From Candidatus Poseidoniaceae archaeon (GTDB taxonomy: Archaea; Thermoplasmatota; Poseidoniia; Poseidoniales; Poseidoniaceae), in the NCBI GenBank assembly GCA_013329865.1, contig DUJJ01000162.1:487-7421 (forward strand): a DNA stretch of 6,935 bases, written 5' to 3'. This document shows, in pieces, positions 1 through 5,983 of this stretch; position 1 is the stretch's first letter; every line of letters starts with the position of its first letter. The position numbers were made by a program, and so were the translations under genes. Below the pieces are notes generated by a model, which saw only the letters and a list, made by a program, of their open reading frames with translations, was not told the origin of the DNA and made no database searches.

Positions 1-380
1 CCATGCGTTACCGCCATTCTATGCAACATCCTGACCGCAGCACCTGAATTTTCCAGCGCCAGATGCTTGTTTGACTCAGAAATCTCATCGTCTCTCAGAA
101 TTTCAATCAGCGGCTTGCCAGCCATTTGTTGCATAACTATCCGACCATTTTCGAGATCGACGTCCCAAACTGCGGGCACTGGAAGTCCAGCATCCTTGAT
201 GCGGATCAATATCCTCGCTTCACTCAACATGCGCCGGTAACCGAGCCGCTTCTCTAGATCTGGATGACGCCAGGCCCGATGCCGGCGAATTTTCCTGACT
301 GCAGGCCTGCCCATCCAATGTCCTGCCCACACTTCGGCTTCTGCCCCCAAGTGTAACCTGGCATCTGGTTGGAACACCAT
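1..380 (-). CDS. bud32: Bud32-type serine/threonine kinase of the KEOPS complex, N-terminal part (cut by window edge)
   Basis: Reading leftward from the ATG at 380 gives 126 residues without a stop, running off the left edge. The pattern is that of Bud32/PRPK: a short GAEA nucleotide-loop motif at residues 12-15, the KIRRHRAWRHPDL stretch at 30-42 with the predicted ATP-binding Lys30, SEAR at 53-56 in the position of the helix-C glutamate (Glu54), then GLPVPAVWDVD and a hinge. The visible chain ends at LHRMAVTH, just before the expected GD(L)xxxN catalytic loop. In the family, Bud32 is the small kinase/ATPase partner of Kae1 in the complex that makes t6A on tRNAs reading ANN codons. Many euryarchaea fuse Kae1 and Bud32; here Bud32 begins on its own and diverges from nadA. 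The start is uncertain: an in-frame GTG at 396-398 has a GAGGT ribosome-binding motif at 409-413, adding six residues. Family call is confident. Confidence 0.9.
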   Translation of the reverse strand, partial: MVFQPDARLHLGAEAEVWAGHWMGRPAVRKIRRHRAWRHPDLEKRLGYRRMLSEARILIRIKDAGLPVPAVWDVDLENGRIVMQQMAGKPLIEILRDDEISESNKHLALENSGAAVRMLHRMAVTH

Positions 381-400
381 ATCAGTGCCTGTCGGCACTC

Positions 401-440
401 ATTTATCTACCTCGCGGAATAACAATTATTGAAAAGGGGT
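401..440. promoter_or_regulatory. Divergent promoter region between bud32 and nadA
   Basis: About 80 bases separate the two divergent starts. Rightward, ATTTATCT (401-408) is TATA-like and would place nadA transcription near 430, leaving a leader with a ribosome-binding site. Leftward, the complement of CAATTATT (423-430) is TATA-like and would place bud32 transcription near 400. An AATAA/TTATT inverted repeat surrounds this second box (about 419-430). The boxes are read by eye and no start site is proven. Confidence 0.35.
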
Positions 441-450
441 AATGCTTGGC

Positions 451-458
451 GAGGGTGA
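451..458 (+). promoter_or_regulatory. Ribosome-binding site that decides the nadA start
   Basis: GAGGGTGA resembles the complement of the 16S rRNA 3' end and lies five bases before the ATG at 464. This favours 464 over the in-frame TTG at 446, over the GTG at 455 (inside the motif) and over later ATGs at 482 and 500, which lack such a motif. Confidence 0.5.
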
Positions 459-463
459 AGCAT

Positions 464-1618
464 ATGACGATTTCTCTGCCGATGTGTACAGTTGACTTCA
501 TGGACAACTCATTGTCACCTGAAGAACAAGCCATCGCAGAACGCATAACCGAATTAAAACAACAACTCGGTGCGAAATTAATGGTCCTAGGCCACCATTA
601 TCAACGAGATAGTATCGTCATGCACGCAGATTTTATTGGCGATTCATTCATGTTAAGTCAACAGGCTGCGGATTCAGACGCCGAGTATATCGTGTTCTGC
701 GGTGTTCACTTCATGGCGGAATCTGCGGATATACTAACTGATGACCATCAGCATGTAATCCTACCAAATCTAAGAGCAGGCTGCTCAATGGCTGATATGG
801 CAACGCTGCCAGACGTTGAAAGTGCGTGGTCAGAAATACTTGCTGAAACCGGACTTAATGACCCAATCAACCGCACATCTCCGGGAGAGGTCCCAGATGA
901 CGGTAAATCGTATTTGATTCCGGTAACTTACATGAACAGCAGTGCGGACCTGAAAGATTTTGTTGGCCGGCACGGAGGGATTGTCTGTACATCCTCAAAT
1001 GCCACTGGAATTCTGAATTGGGCATTTGACCGAGCCGGACCTGACGGGGCTGTGTTATTTTTCCCGGACCAACATCTTGGGCGCAATACAGGATTATCAA
1101 TGGGGATAGATGAGAGTAAAATGCCTACATGGGTTCCCAAAATTGGCTCAGATAAGGCACTCAAGGGAGCCAAAATTATCCTATGGCACGGCTTTTGTTC
1201 GGTCCACAAGAGGTTTACTGTCGAGCAGGTAGAGGATTTTAGAAATCAATACCCCGATGGGTTGGTTATTGTCCATCCCGAATGTCCCAAAGAAACCGTA
1301 GCCGTAAGCGATGCCAATGGCTCTACGCAATTCATCAAGAATTTCGTTGAAGCCTTACCGGCTGGTAGTCATGTTGCCATTGGAACAGAAATCAACATGG
1401 TCGCGAGATTAGCTGATGCACACCCTGACAAACATATTGAATGCTTGGATGACAAAATTTGCCCTTGCTCAACAATGTATATGATTCATCCAGCATATTT
1501 GATGGACGTCCTGGAAAAATTGGTTGAGGATGAGATTCCTAACCAGATTGTTGTTCCAAAAGATGTTCAGGAAGGTTCACTATTGGCTCTGGAACGAATG
1601 TTGAGCATCAAAAAGTGA
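464..1618 (+). CDS. nadA: Quinolinate synthase NadA
   Basis: NadA condenses iminoaspartate with dihydroxyacetone phosphate to quinolinate, the precursor of the NAD pyridine ring, using a 4Fe-4S cluster in the cytoplasm. From the ATG at 464 the product has 384 residues, a long-form NadA. Visible landmarks: GHHYQ near residue 44 (substrate histidines), FCGVHFMAESA with the first cluster Cys (about Cys79), CTSSNA with the second (Cys175), HPECP near 271 with the substrate-binding Glu, and ICPCSTMYMIHP near 332-344, whose second Cys (Cys335) is the likely third ligand. This CxCSTMY ending is the version I associate with actinobacterial-type NadA rather than the E. coli CxxCxxC form. No nadB, nadC or aspartate dehydrogenase gene is present here, so the source of iminoaspartate is not shown. 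The gene stands alone, divergent from bud32 and convergent with the PAP2 fusion gene. A TTG at 446 would add six residues. Confidence 0.96.
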   Translation: MTISLPMCTVDFMDNSLSPEEQAIAERITELKQQLGAKLMVLGHHYQRDSIVMHADFIGDSFMLSQQAADSDAEYIVFCGVHFMAESADILTDDHQHVILPNLRAGCSMADMATLPDVESAWSEILAETGLNDPINRTSPGEVPDDGKSYLIPVTYMNSSADLKDFVGRHGGIVCTSSNATGILNWAFDRAGPDGAVLFFPDQHLGRNTGLSMGIDESKMPTWVPKIGSDKALKGAKIILWHGFCSVHKRFTVEQVEDFRNQYPDGLVIVHPECPKETVAVSDANGSTQFIKNFVEALPAGSHVAIGTEINMVARLADAHPDKHIECLDDKICPCSTMYMIHPAYLMDVLEKLVEDEIPNQIVVPKDVQEGSLLALERMLSIKK

Positions 1619-1626
1619 TTATCACT
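1614..1626. repeat. Small perfect inverted repeat spanning two opposed stop codons
   Basis: AGTGAT-T-ATCACT is a six-base inverted repeat with a one-base centre at 1620. It contains the TGA stop of nadA (1616-1618) and, on the other strand, the TGA stop of the PAP2 fusion gene (1622-1624). It is too short and loopless to be a convincing hairpin terminator. Confidence 0.5.
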
Positions 1627-3700
1627 CCTCTTCGTTAGCAAACAGTGCAGATTTTGCCTCTGTCTGTTTTTGATTTATGTAAATAAACACAATAATTATC
1701 CCAACAACTGAAGCAATTTGCAACACAGTGTTAGAATAAGATTTTAGTTCAGGAGTCCAAGAATGCACTTTGATTATTGTACCATCGCTAGATTCTTCCA
1801 AGTATATTAGATGGTCTTCAAGAACAATAGGGCCCCATTGATCGACTTCATCAGCGGTCAAGACATGGATGAAATTGTCTGACAAATACATATACATTAT
1901 TTCGCCATCATAATACTCTTCAATAGGATTACTCGGATCGAGGAAATCTTTCATCACCCAGGCAATAACTCCATTTCTAATTGAAGGATCATACGATGAG
2001 TATTTTCCGTTACCCAGCAATAACTGCTCACCAGTTATTCGATCGATTAGGACAATTCTATCCACCGAAGTAACGTTTACCGTAACCAGTATGTGAGTCC
2101 GGTCAAATACCAAGTCCGTGATGCTGGAATTATCAATATCTGTTGGCGTTCCCCAATCCTCGAGAGCTTGTTCATCTTCTTCAGTTGCGGAAGCATTTAC
2201 GCTGTAGGAGAGCGAACCGGTAACTTCGATATTGCTCATATACACTTTATCCGATTGACCATCTTGTAGGAAGGCGTAGTCATTACCTTCGCACTTGACA
2301 TAAGTAATATTTTGATTGGAAATCCCCAGGTTAATTGATTCTCCATTCAATCTTTCGGCGGACAATTCTCCCGCTGACAATGTCATTAGGACATACTCAC
2401 TACCAGTGTAACATAACTCAGCGTGGTCAATATCTTGGACAGATTTCTGATATATTATCACAGTAGGTTCGTTGATATCAACGACGTAGATAACTGTCGC
2501 ATTGGCCATCATCAACTTATCACCGGTCAATTCATATTGTGAGTTAGCAGACAATATTGGTTGTATTACTTCGATACCGTCATCGGTTAAGTCTGACAAA
2601 TCATATAACTTTAACAGATGGCCTTCATCGGTGGTATTGTCAATTGTTGCAAGCCAACCATCCGCACCAGCCGCGCCTTCCGGGGCTTCCACGCCCTGTG
2701 CTGGAAGCGATTGGTGGGTCAAATCCCACGTTATTACGGAGGCGACAATAATAACCACGACTAAAGCCATAATACCCGTTTCCCTAGAAGTCGGGGCGGC
2801 AAACTTTTTTGCAGATTCAGAGATTTTTCCAGTTAATATATTGTAGGCTTTTTTAGGACTCGTTAGCAGGGTAACCAGCCTTGCATTGATGGTACGCTCA
2901 TCAAGGATACTCCAGACTGGTTTTGACGTTTTATCAGCTAGATTCACTGCGATCGAAGCAACAATCATGCCACCCGCAATGTCAAGAATCCAATGAATTC
3001 CAAGATATATAATCGTGAACACCGTCAAGAGGAAATAAGCAAACACAATTTTGCGATATAATGCCCAACGCTCATCATGGTCAAATCTTTTGATACACAA
3101 CCAAACAGCATAGGGTATTCCAATATGTAAGGAAGGCATGCAGTTGGTGAACGGGTCGATTCTGCGGAACCAGTCAGATATCTCAGGATTTAGTGAGTAT
3201 GCTAGGGTGTCCATTTCAGGTATGTAGGCACCGGTGACTCTTACATTGAAAAACAAGTAAAATGGAACTGCAAGGATGTAAACCCAGGCGATTGTTAGCG
3301 TAACTCTGTCCGCCATCCAACGGTCATCAAAATAAGCAAAATAGAATACTGAAACATAGCATATGAACATAAATCCTGCAACGTAAAAATGTGTCAATGT
3401 AACGGTGAGCCACTCAGCCTCGAAGAATTTTTGAATATGCAAGACAAGATCGCCTTCGATAGCATATATCCACGGTGTCATGTCAAGACCGGTCGAAGCC
3501 ATGAGGATTCTGTCGACCTCATCCAAGCCGTCTTTAGCATTGTAAATCATGAAGAGTATCAGGATGTGTATCCAATATCGACGGAAGAAATCTACAAAGG
3601 TGCTCAGCCTTAATTCCATCCACTTTGGCTTAAAGACAGGCAATAAGATGACGCCGAGAGTAAGCGCACTTATCATCCAAGTCAGGTAGACGCCTTGCAT
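1622..3700 (-). CDS. PAP2-superfamily membrane enzyme fused to a large predicted extracytoplasmic domain
   Basis: The 692-residue protein has three parts. Residues 1-255 form a multi-helix membrane unit with PAP2 signatures: NCMPSLHIG (186-194; Ser190, His192) and YLGIHWILDIAGG (232-244; His236, Asp240), the C2 and C3 catalytic motifs. This resembles the PAP2_3/inositol-phosphoryltransferase-like branch; I do not see a clear C1 KxxxxxxRP motif. A cytoplasmic linker (about 255-306) leads to a helix at about 308-326, then some 325 mostly hydrophilic residues with repeated short beta-strand patterns and Asn-x-Ser/Thr sites, looking like a propeller-type fold. A last helix (about 655-675) and a charged tail end the chain. 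The enzyme part should cleave or transfer lipid-linked phosphate groups at the outer membrane face; the actual substrate is unknown. The outer domain may bind substrate, surface glycan or a partner. The ATG at 3700 has AGGAG eight bases upstream. Gene stands alone, convergent with nadA. Confidence 0.82.
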   Translation of the reverse strand: MQGVYLTWMISALTLGVILLPVFKPKWMELRLSTFVDFFRRYWIHILILFMIYNAKDGLDEVDRILMASTGLDMTPWIYAIEGDLVLHIQKFFEAEWLTVTLTHFYVAGFMFICYVSVFYFAYFDDRWMADRVTLTIAWVYILAVPFYLFFNVRVTGAYIPEMDTLAYSLNPEISDWFRRIDPFTNCMPSLHIGIPYAVWLCIKRFDHDERWALYRKIVFAYFLLTVFTIIYLGIHWILDIAGGMIVASIAVNLADKTSKPVWSILDERTINARLVTLLTSPKKAYNILTGKISESAKKFAAPTSRETGIMALVVVIIVASVITWDLTHQSLPAQGVEAPEGAAGADGWLATIDNTTDEGHLLKLYDLSDLTDDGIEVIQPILSANSQYELTGDKLMMANATVIYVVDINEPTVIIYQKSVQDIDHAELCYTGSEYVLMTLSAGELSAERLNGESINLGISNQNITYVKCEGNDYAFLQDGQSDKVYMSNIEVTGSLSYSVNASATEEDEQALEDWGTPTDIDNSSITDLVFDRTHILVTVNVTSVDRIVLIDRITGEQLLLGNGKYSSYDPSIRNGVIAWVMKDFLDPSNPIEEYYDGEIMYMYLSDNFIHVLTADEVDQWGPIVLEDHLIYLEESSDGTIIKVHSWTPELKSYSNTVLQIASVVGIIIVFIYINQKQTEAKSALFANEEE
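1667..1671 (+). terminator. Possible oligo-T terminator of nadA
   Basis: A run of five T (1667-1671) in a T-rich context lies about 50 bases past the nadA stop, inside the 3' end of the convergent gene. Archaeal RNA polymerase commonly terminates at such runs. Evidence is composition only. Confidence 0.25.
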
Positions 3701-3706
3701 TGCTGA

Positions 3707-3739
3707 CTCTCCTAGAAATACCCTTGAGTCAATTATACA
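3707..3739 (-). promoter_or_regulatory. Promoter and ribosome-binding site of the PAP2 fusion gene
   Basis: On the minus strand, TGTATAATT (about 3731-3739) is a TATA-like box 31-39 bases before the ATG. AGGAGAG (3707-3713) is a good ribosome-binding motif six bases upstream of the start. The box would put transcription near 3708, so a true start slightly further upstream is needed for the motif to lie in the mRNA. The rest of the 82-base gap (3701-3782) holds nothing else that I recognise. Confidence 0.4.
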
Positions 3740-3782
3740 TCAAACCCTCGCCTACTGAAAGCGAATATTACTCATTCAACAG

Positions 3783-4133
3783 TTACCAAGCACCGTGGAC
3801 ATACGGCTTGCCTCCATCAGGGTCTTGGCCATTGGCCAGAGCCCACAATCGCTCGAAGCGATAAATACCGGCAGAGCATCCTTTTACCCAGTCGAACGCT
3901 AACGCATACTTACCAATCGTTCTCACTTTTGGTTTTTCAGGTGGCAGCGATTCGACTTCTCGTCTTAGTGATTTAGCAGATTCATCATCATTTCTTTCTG
4001 GTGAACATTTAGCACACGGGCAACTAAAGCGTAAATCGTCATATGTAACAGTAAATTTACTACCATCAGAGTAAGATAAATCCATATCTGTATCATTGCG
4101 TTCTAAGCGAATTAATTGTGGAATTTCCGACAT
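3783..4133 (-). CDS. DUF971 / GBBH-like N-terminal domain protein, partner of the Mrp-type ATPase
   Basis: A 116-residue, single-domain soluble protein. It matches the DUF971 (gamma-butyrobetaine hydroxylase-like N-terminal) pattern: a beta-rich start, LRFSCPCAKC at 34-43, then IGKYALAFDW (73-82) and GIYRFERLWAL (89-99). In human gamma-butyrobetaine hydroxylase this domain binds zinc through a CxCxxC motif and a later histidine of a DGH segment; here CxCxxC is kept (Cys38, Cys40, Cys43) and the DGH position reads KGC (Cys86), giving four cysteines. The gene follows the Mrp ATPase with a 10-base gap, and its GAGG ribosome-binding motif (4142-4145) overlaps the ATPase stop codon, so the two are probably translated together. 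In plant HCF101 a Mrp domain and DUF971 are parts of one iron-sulfur protein. A role in iron-sulfur cluster or metal handling is inferred, not shown. Family call is good; the function of DUF971 is poorly known. Confidence 0.85.
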   Translation of the reverse strand: MSEIPQLIRLERNDTDMDLSYSDGSKFTVTYDDLRFSCPCAKCSPERNDDESAKSLRREVESLPPEKPKVRTIGKYALAFDWVKGCSAGIYRFERLWALANGQDPDGGKPYVHGAW

Positions 4134-4143
4134 GTAAAAGGCC

Positions 4144-5151
4144 TCAAATGATTTCTAGCCCTTGATTATTCGAGGTTCCTATTTGCGATTTGATAGCCTC
4201 TACAACTTTGGCAAATGCGATTGCTGAAGCACCATCTGGCTCACTTACAATGCGATGAACGCCGTCATCTCCACCGCGCACGAAGCCAGGATCAAATGGC
4301 AGCTCGCCAAGGAACGGAACGCCGAATTCATCAGCGGTTGATTTACCTCCACCTTGCTTGAAAATATCCAGTGTAACGCTGAATTTGCCATCCTTATCTG
4401 AAGTTACCCGGTGTTTCTTGCCCCCTGGGCCAGCCACCTCCACACTGGTTTCAGGAGTAGTTAATCCAGCAATGGTGTATCCGCTCATATTTTCGACAAC
4501 GCCCAAGACTGGGACTTTCAGGGATTCTGAGAAGGTTATTGATTTTCGGCTATCAAGCAGTGCGACATCTTGCGGTGTTGTCACTATTACCATGCCGTCG
4601 ATATCAGGTAACGATTGAGCGACTGTTAGTGGCTCATCAGACGTCCCGGGGGGAAAATCAATTACTAGATAATCGAGTTGGCCCCATTCAACATCTCCAA
4701 TAAATTGCTGGATTGCGCCTAACTTAATTGGCCCACGCCACACCACTGGTGTATCTTCATCTTCCAAGAGGAAGGCCATTGAGATTACCTTTACCCCGAG
4801 GTGCCCCTGCGCAGGATGAATTCTTCCCTGTTCGACATGTAGTCGCTTGCCTTCAAGTCCCATCATCTTTGGGACATTGGGGCCAGTTATGTCGATGTCA
4901 AGAATCCCAACTGTATGCCCTTGTTGCGCAAGAGACAGCGCTAGTCCAGTCGACACTGTTGATTTACCGACTCCGCCTTTGCCTGACAGAACCATAATTT
5001 TATGCTTGATTTTTCTGCCGATTTCTTGCATAGCCATTTTTCGTCTCATGTTGGCGTAAGCACTTTCCATCTGCTTCTGCTGTTGTGGACTCGGACTTTC
5101 TAGTATATCACTACCTTTTGGGTCATGTGTGGTCACTGGAGAATCGGCCAT
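4144..5151 (-). CDS. Mrp/Nbp35/HCF101-family P-loop ATPase lacking cysteines
   Basis: A 335-residue cytoplasmic ATPase of the family that assembles or carries iron-sulfur clusters (ApbC/Mrp, Nbp35, HCF101). After a variable, Gln/Met-rich N-terminus (no DUF59 domain), the deviant Walker A GKGGVGKST lies at 57-65 with signature Lys58, followed by ILDIDITGPNVPKMMG (83-98), VWRGP (137-141), the switch VIDFPPGTSDEPLT (163-176) and VVTTPQDVALLD-type text near 189-200. ENMSG at 220-224 is the usual lead-in to CPxC, but here about 42 residues without any cysteine separate it from GGGKSTADEFGVPFLGELPFDP, where I would expect about 17 with CPxC. The full chain has no cysteine, so it cannot hold a cluster in the classical way. 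ATP binding looks intact. It sits 20 bases after the small membrane-protein gene and 10 bases before the DUF971 gene. The ribosome-binding site is weak (GGA about nine bases before ATG), consistent with coupling to the upstream gene. Confidence 0.92.
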   Translation of the reverse strand: MADSPVTTHDPKGSDILESPSPQQQKQMESAYANMRRKMAMQEIGRKIKHKIMVLSGKGGVGKSTVSTGLALSLAQQGHTVGILDIDITGPNVPKMMGLEGKRLHVEQGRIHPAQGHLGVKVISMAFLLEDEDTPVVWRGPIKLGAIQQFIGDVEWGQLDYLVIDFPPGTSDEPLTVAQSLPDIDGMVIVTTPQDVALLDSRKSITFSESLKVPVLGVVENMSGYTIAGLTTPETSVEVAGPGGKKHRVTSDKDGKFSVTLDIFKQGGGKSTADEFGVPFLGELPFDPGFVRGGDDGVHRIVSEPDGASAIAFAKVVEAIKSQIGTSNNQGLEII

Positions 5152-5171
5152 GAAAATTCCAAATAATAATC

Positions 5172-5531
5172 CTACTTCAACCCATAGGTGAGTCCTATTG
5201 AACTTTGTCTGATGGCAATATGAATCACTAAGGTGATTACAGGAAACAATATCATTTCCAAACCCGCAGACCTATCGCCGTATGCCCAACCAAGCCCTGT
5301 CGACAGCGGCATGGATAATATCAGCCCGTGGAAATATGTTGATTTGTATTGCTCTTTAACAGGTTCAATAACCACACAAATTGGGCCAGAAAAGAAGGTC
5401 ATAATGGCAATTAACAAAACGACTACCCGAAAAAGCCCTTCAAGATCATTAGCTGCGAAAAGAATGTGTAACATAAAAAGAGACGAGAAAATTATCCCAT
5501 AAATTATTACAGCTCGGAACTGATAAATCAT
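5172..5531 (-). CDS. Small four-helix membrane protein of unknown function
   Basis: I do not recognise this 119-residue protein. Four hydrophobic segments are visible at about 7-26, 33-55, 66-85 and 90-110, joined by short loops such as AANDLEG, EPVKEQYKST and YGDRSAGLE. The chain ends GLTYGLK. No signal peptide distinct from the first helix and no catalytic motif can be seen. It is the first gene of a leftward cluster with the Mrp-type ATPase (20-base gap) and DUF971, so it may be co-transcribed with them; a shared job is only a guess. A weak AGGGA ribosome-binding motif (5541-5545) lies nine bases before the ATG at 5531. Its length and composition are those of a real integral membrane gene, and the opposite-strand reading frame over it shows no family pattern. 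Confidence 0.75.
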   Translation of the reverse strand: MIYQFRAVIIYGIIFSSLFMLHILFAANDLEGLFRVVVLLIAIMTFFSGPICVVIEPVKEQYKSTYFHGLILSMPLSTGLGWAYGDRSAGLEMILFPVITLVIHIAIRQSSIGLTYGLK

Positions 5532-5573
5532 AATAATGCATCCCTATACAAATAACTCTCACTCATAACCCTA

Positions 5574-5603
5574 CCTGTATGTATATAGGAATAATCTAAA
5601 TAC
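5574..5603. promoter_or_regulatory. Divergent promoter region with imperfect palindrome between the membrane-protein cluster and arsC
   Basis: The 92-base gap 5532-5623 separates two divergent starts. CCTGTATGTATATAGG (5574-5589) equals its own reverse complement at 12 of 16 positions and includes a TATA-like sequence usable on either strand. A second box, CTAAATA (5596-5602), is centred 25 bases before the arsC ATG, the spacing expected for a leaderless archaeal transcript, and no ribosome-binding motif precedes arsC. The palindrome could be a regulator site shared by both genes, or only a symmetric TATA region. Confidence 0.4.
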
Positions 5604-5623
5604 GTCTGTAATGTGTTTATTGT

Positions 5624-5983
5624 ATGCGTATTTTGTTTGTTTGTGTGGGCAACTCCTGCCGGTCACAAATGGCTGAAGGCATCGCAAAATTTCATGGTCA
5701 CGACGCTGCATCTGCCGGGACACATCCTGCAAACAACATCTCCACAAACGCCATAACCGTACTCGAAAATATGGGCATCGATACCACGGGTATGAAGCCA
5801 AAGAATTTGACATTATTCGATGTTGCAGATTTTGACTTGATAATCTCGATGGGGTGTGGCGTTGAATGTCCATCAATCAAGTTAGATGATGATTGGCAAT
5901 TGGAAGATCCCGTTGGTCAATCAATTACGGTTTTTGAGGAAACCGCTCGAGAAATTCAGCGAAGAATACTTGAATTACAGTGA
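5624..5983 (+). CDS. arsC: Arsenate reductase / low-molecular-weight phosphatase family protein
   Basis: The 119-residue protein has the low-molecular-weight tyrosine phosphatase fold signature CVGNSCRS at 7-14 (Cys7 nucleophile, Arg13) directly at the N-terminus. SQMAEG follows. MGCGVECP at 76-83 supplies two more cysteines (Cys78, Cys82), matching the redox cascade of thioredoxin-coupled arsenate reductases, and DWQLEDPVG (90-98) holds the general-acid Asp96. This three-cysteine layout favours ArsC over a plain protein tyrosine phosphatase. The family reduces arsenate to arsenite in the cytoplasm, passing electrons from thioredoxin. There is no ArsR, arsenite pump or ACR3 gene in the window, so detoxification is inferred from the protein only. 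The ATG at 5624 has no ribosome-binding motif and fits a leaderless mRNA. The TGA stop directly abuts the stop codon of alba on the other strand. Confidence 0.9.
   Translation: MRILFVCVGNSCRSQMAEGIAKFHGHDAASAGTHPANNISTNAITVLENMGIDTTGMKPKNLTLFDVADFDLIISMGCGVECPSIKLDDDWQLEDPVGQSITVFEETAREIQRRILELQ

Noticed and set aside
443..496. A 17-codon frame from ATG 443 overlapping the start of nadA
   Set aside because: Its AGGGGT motif is only two bases from the ATG, the frame has no known pattern, and the GAGGGTGA site clearly serves ATG 464.
928..1209. Minus-strand open frame of 93 codons over nadA
   Set aside because: It lies fully opposite a clear quinolinate synthase, and its translation has no recognisable family pattern.
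2502..2846. Plus-strand open frame of 114 codons over the PAP2 fusion gene
   Set aside because: It mirrors the coding strand of a well-supported gene and shows low-complexity Ser/Ala/Pro text without a domain.
4354..4479. Frameshift or sequencing error as the cause of the odd Mrp segment
   Set aside because: The frame is continuous, the text on both sides matches the family, and the segment itself is a plausible beta hairpin with no stop in frame. An error would need two compensating shifts.
5233..5502. Plus-strand open frame of 89 codons opposite the four-helix membrane protein
   Set aside because: The minus-strand product has four clean hydrophobic helices and an operon setting; the plus-strand product has neither helices nor a motif.
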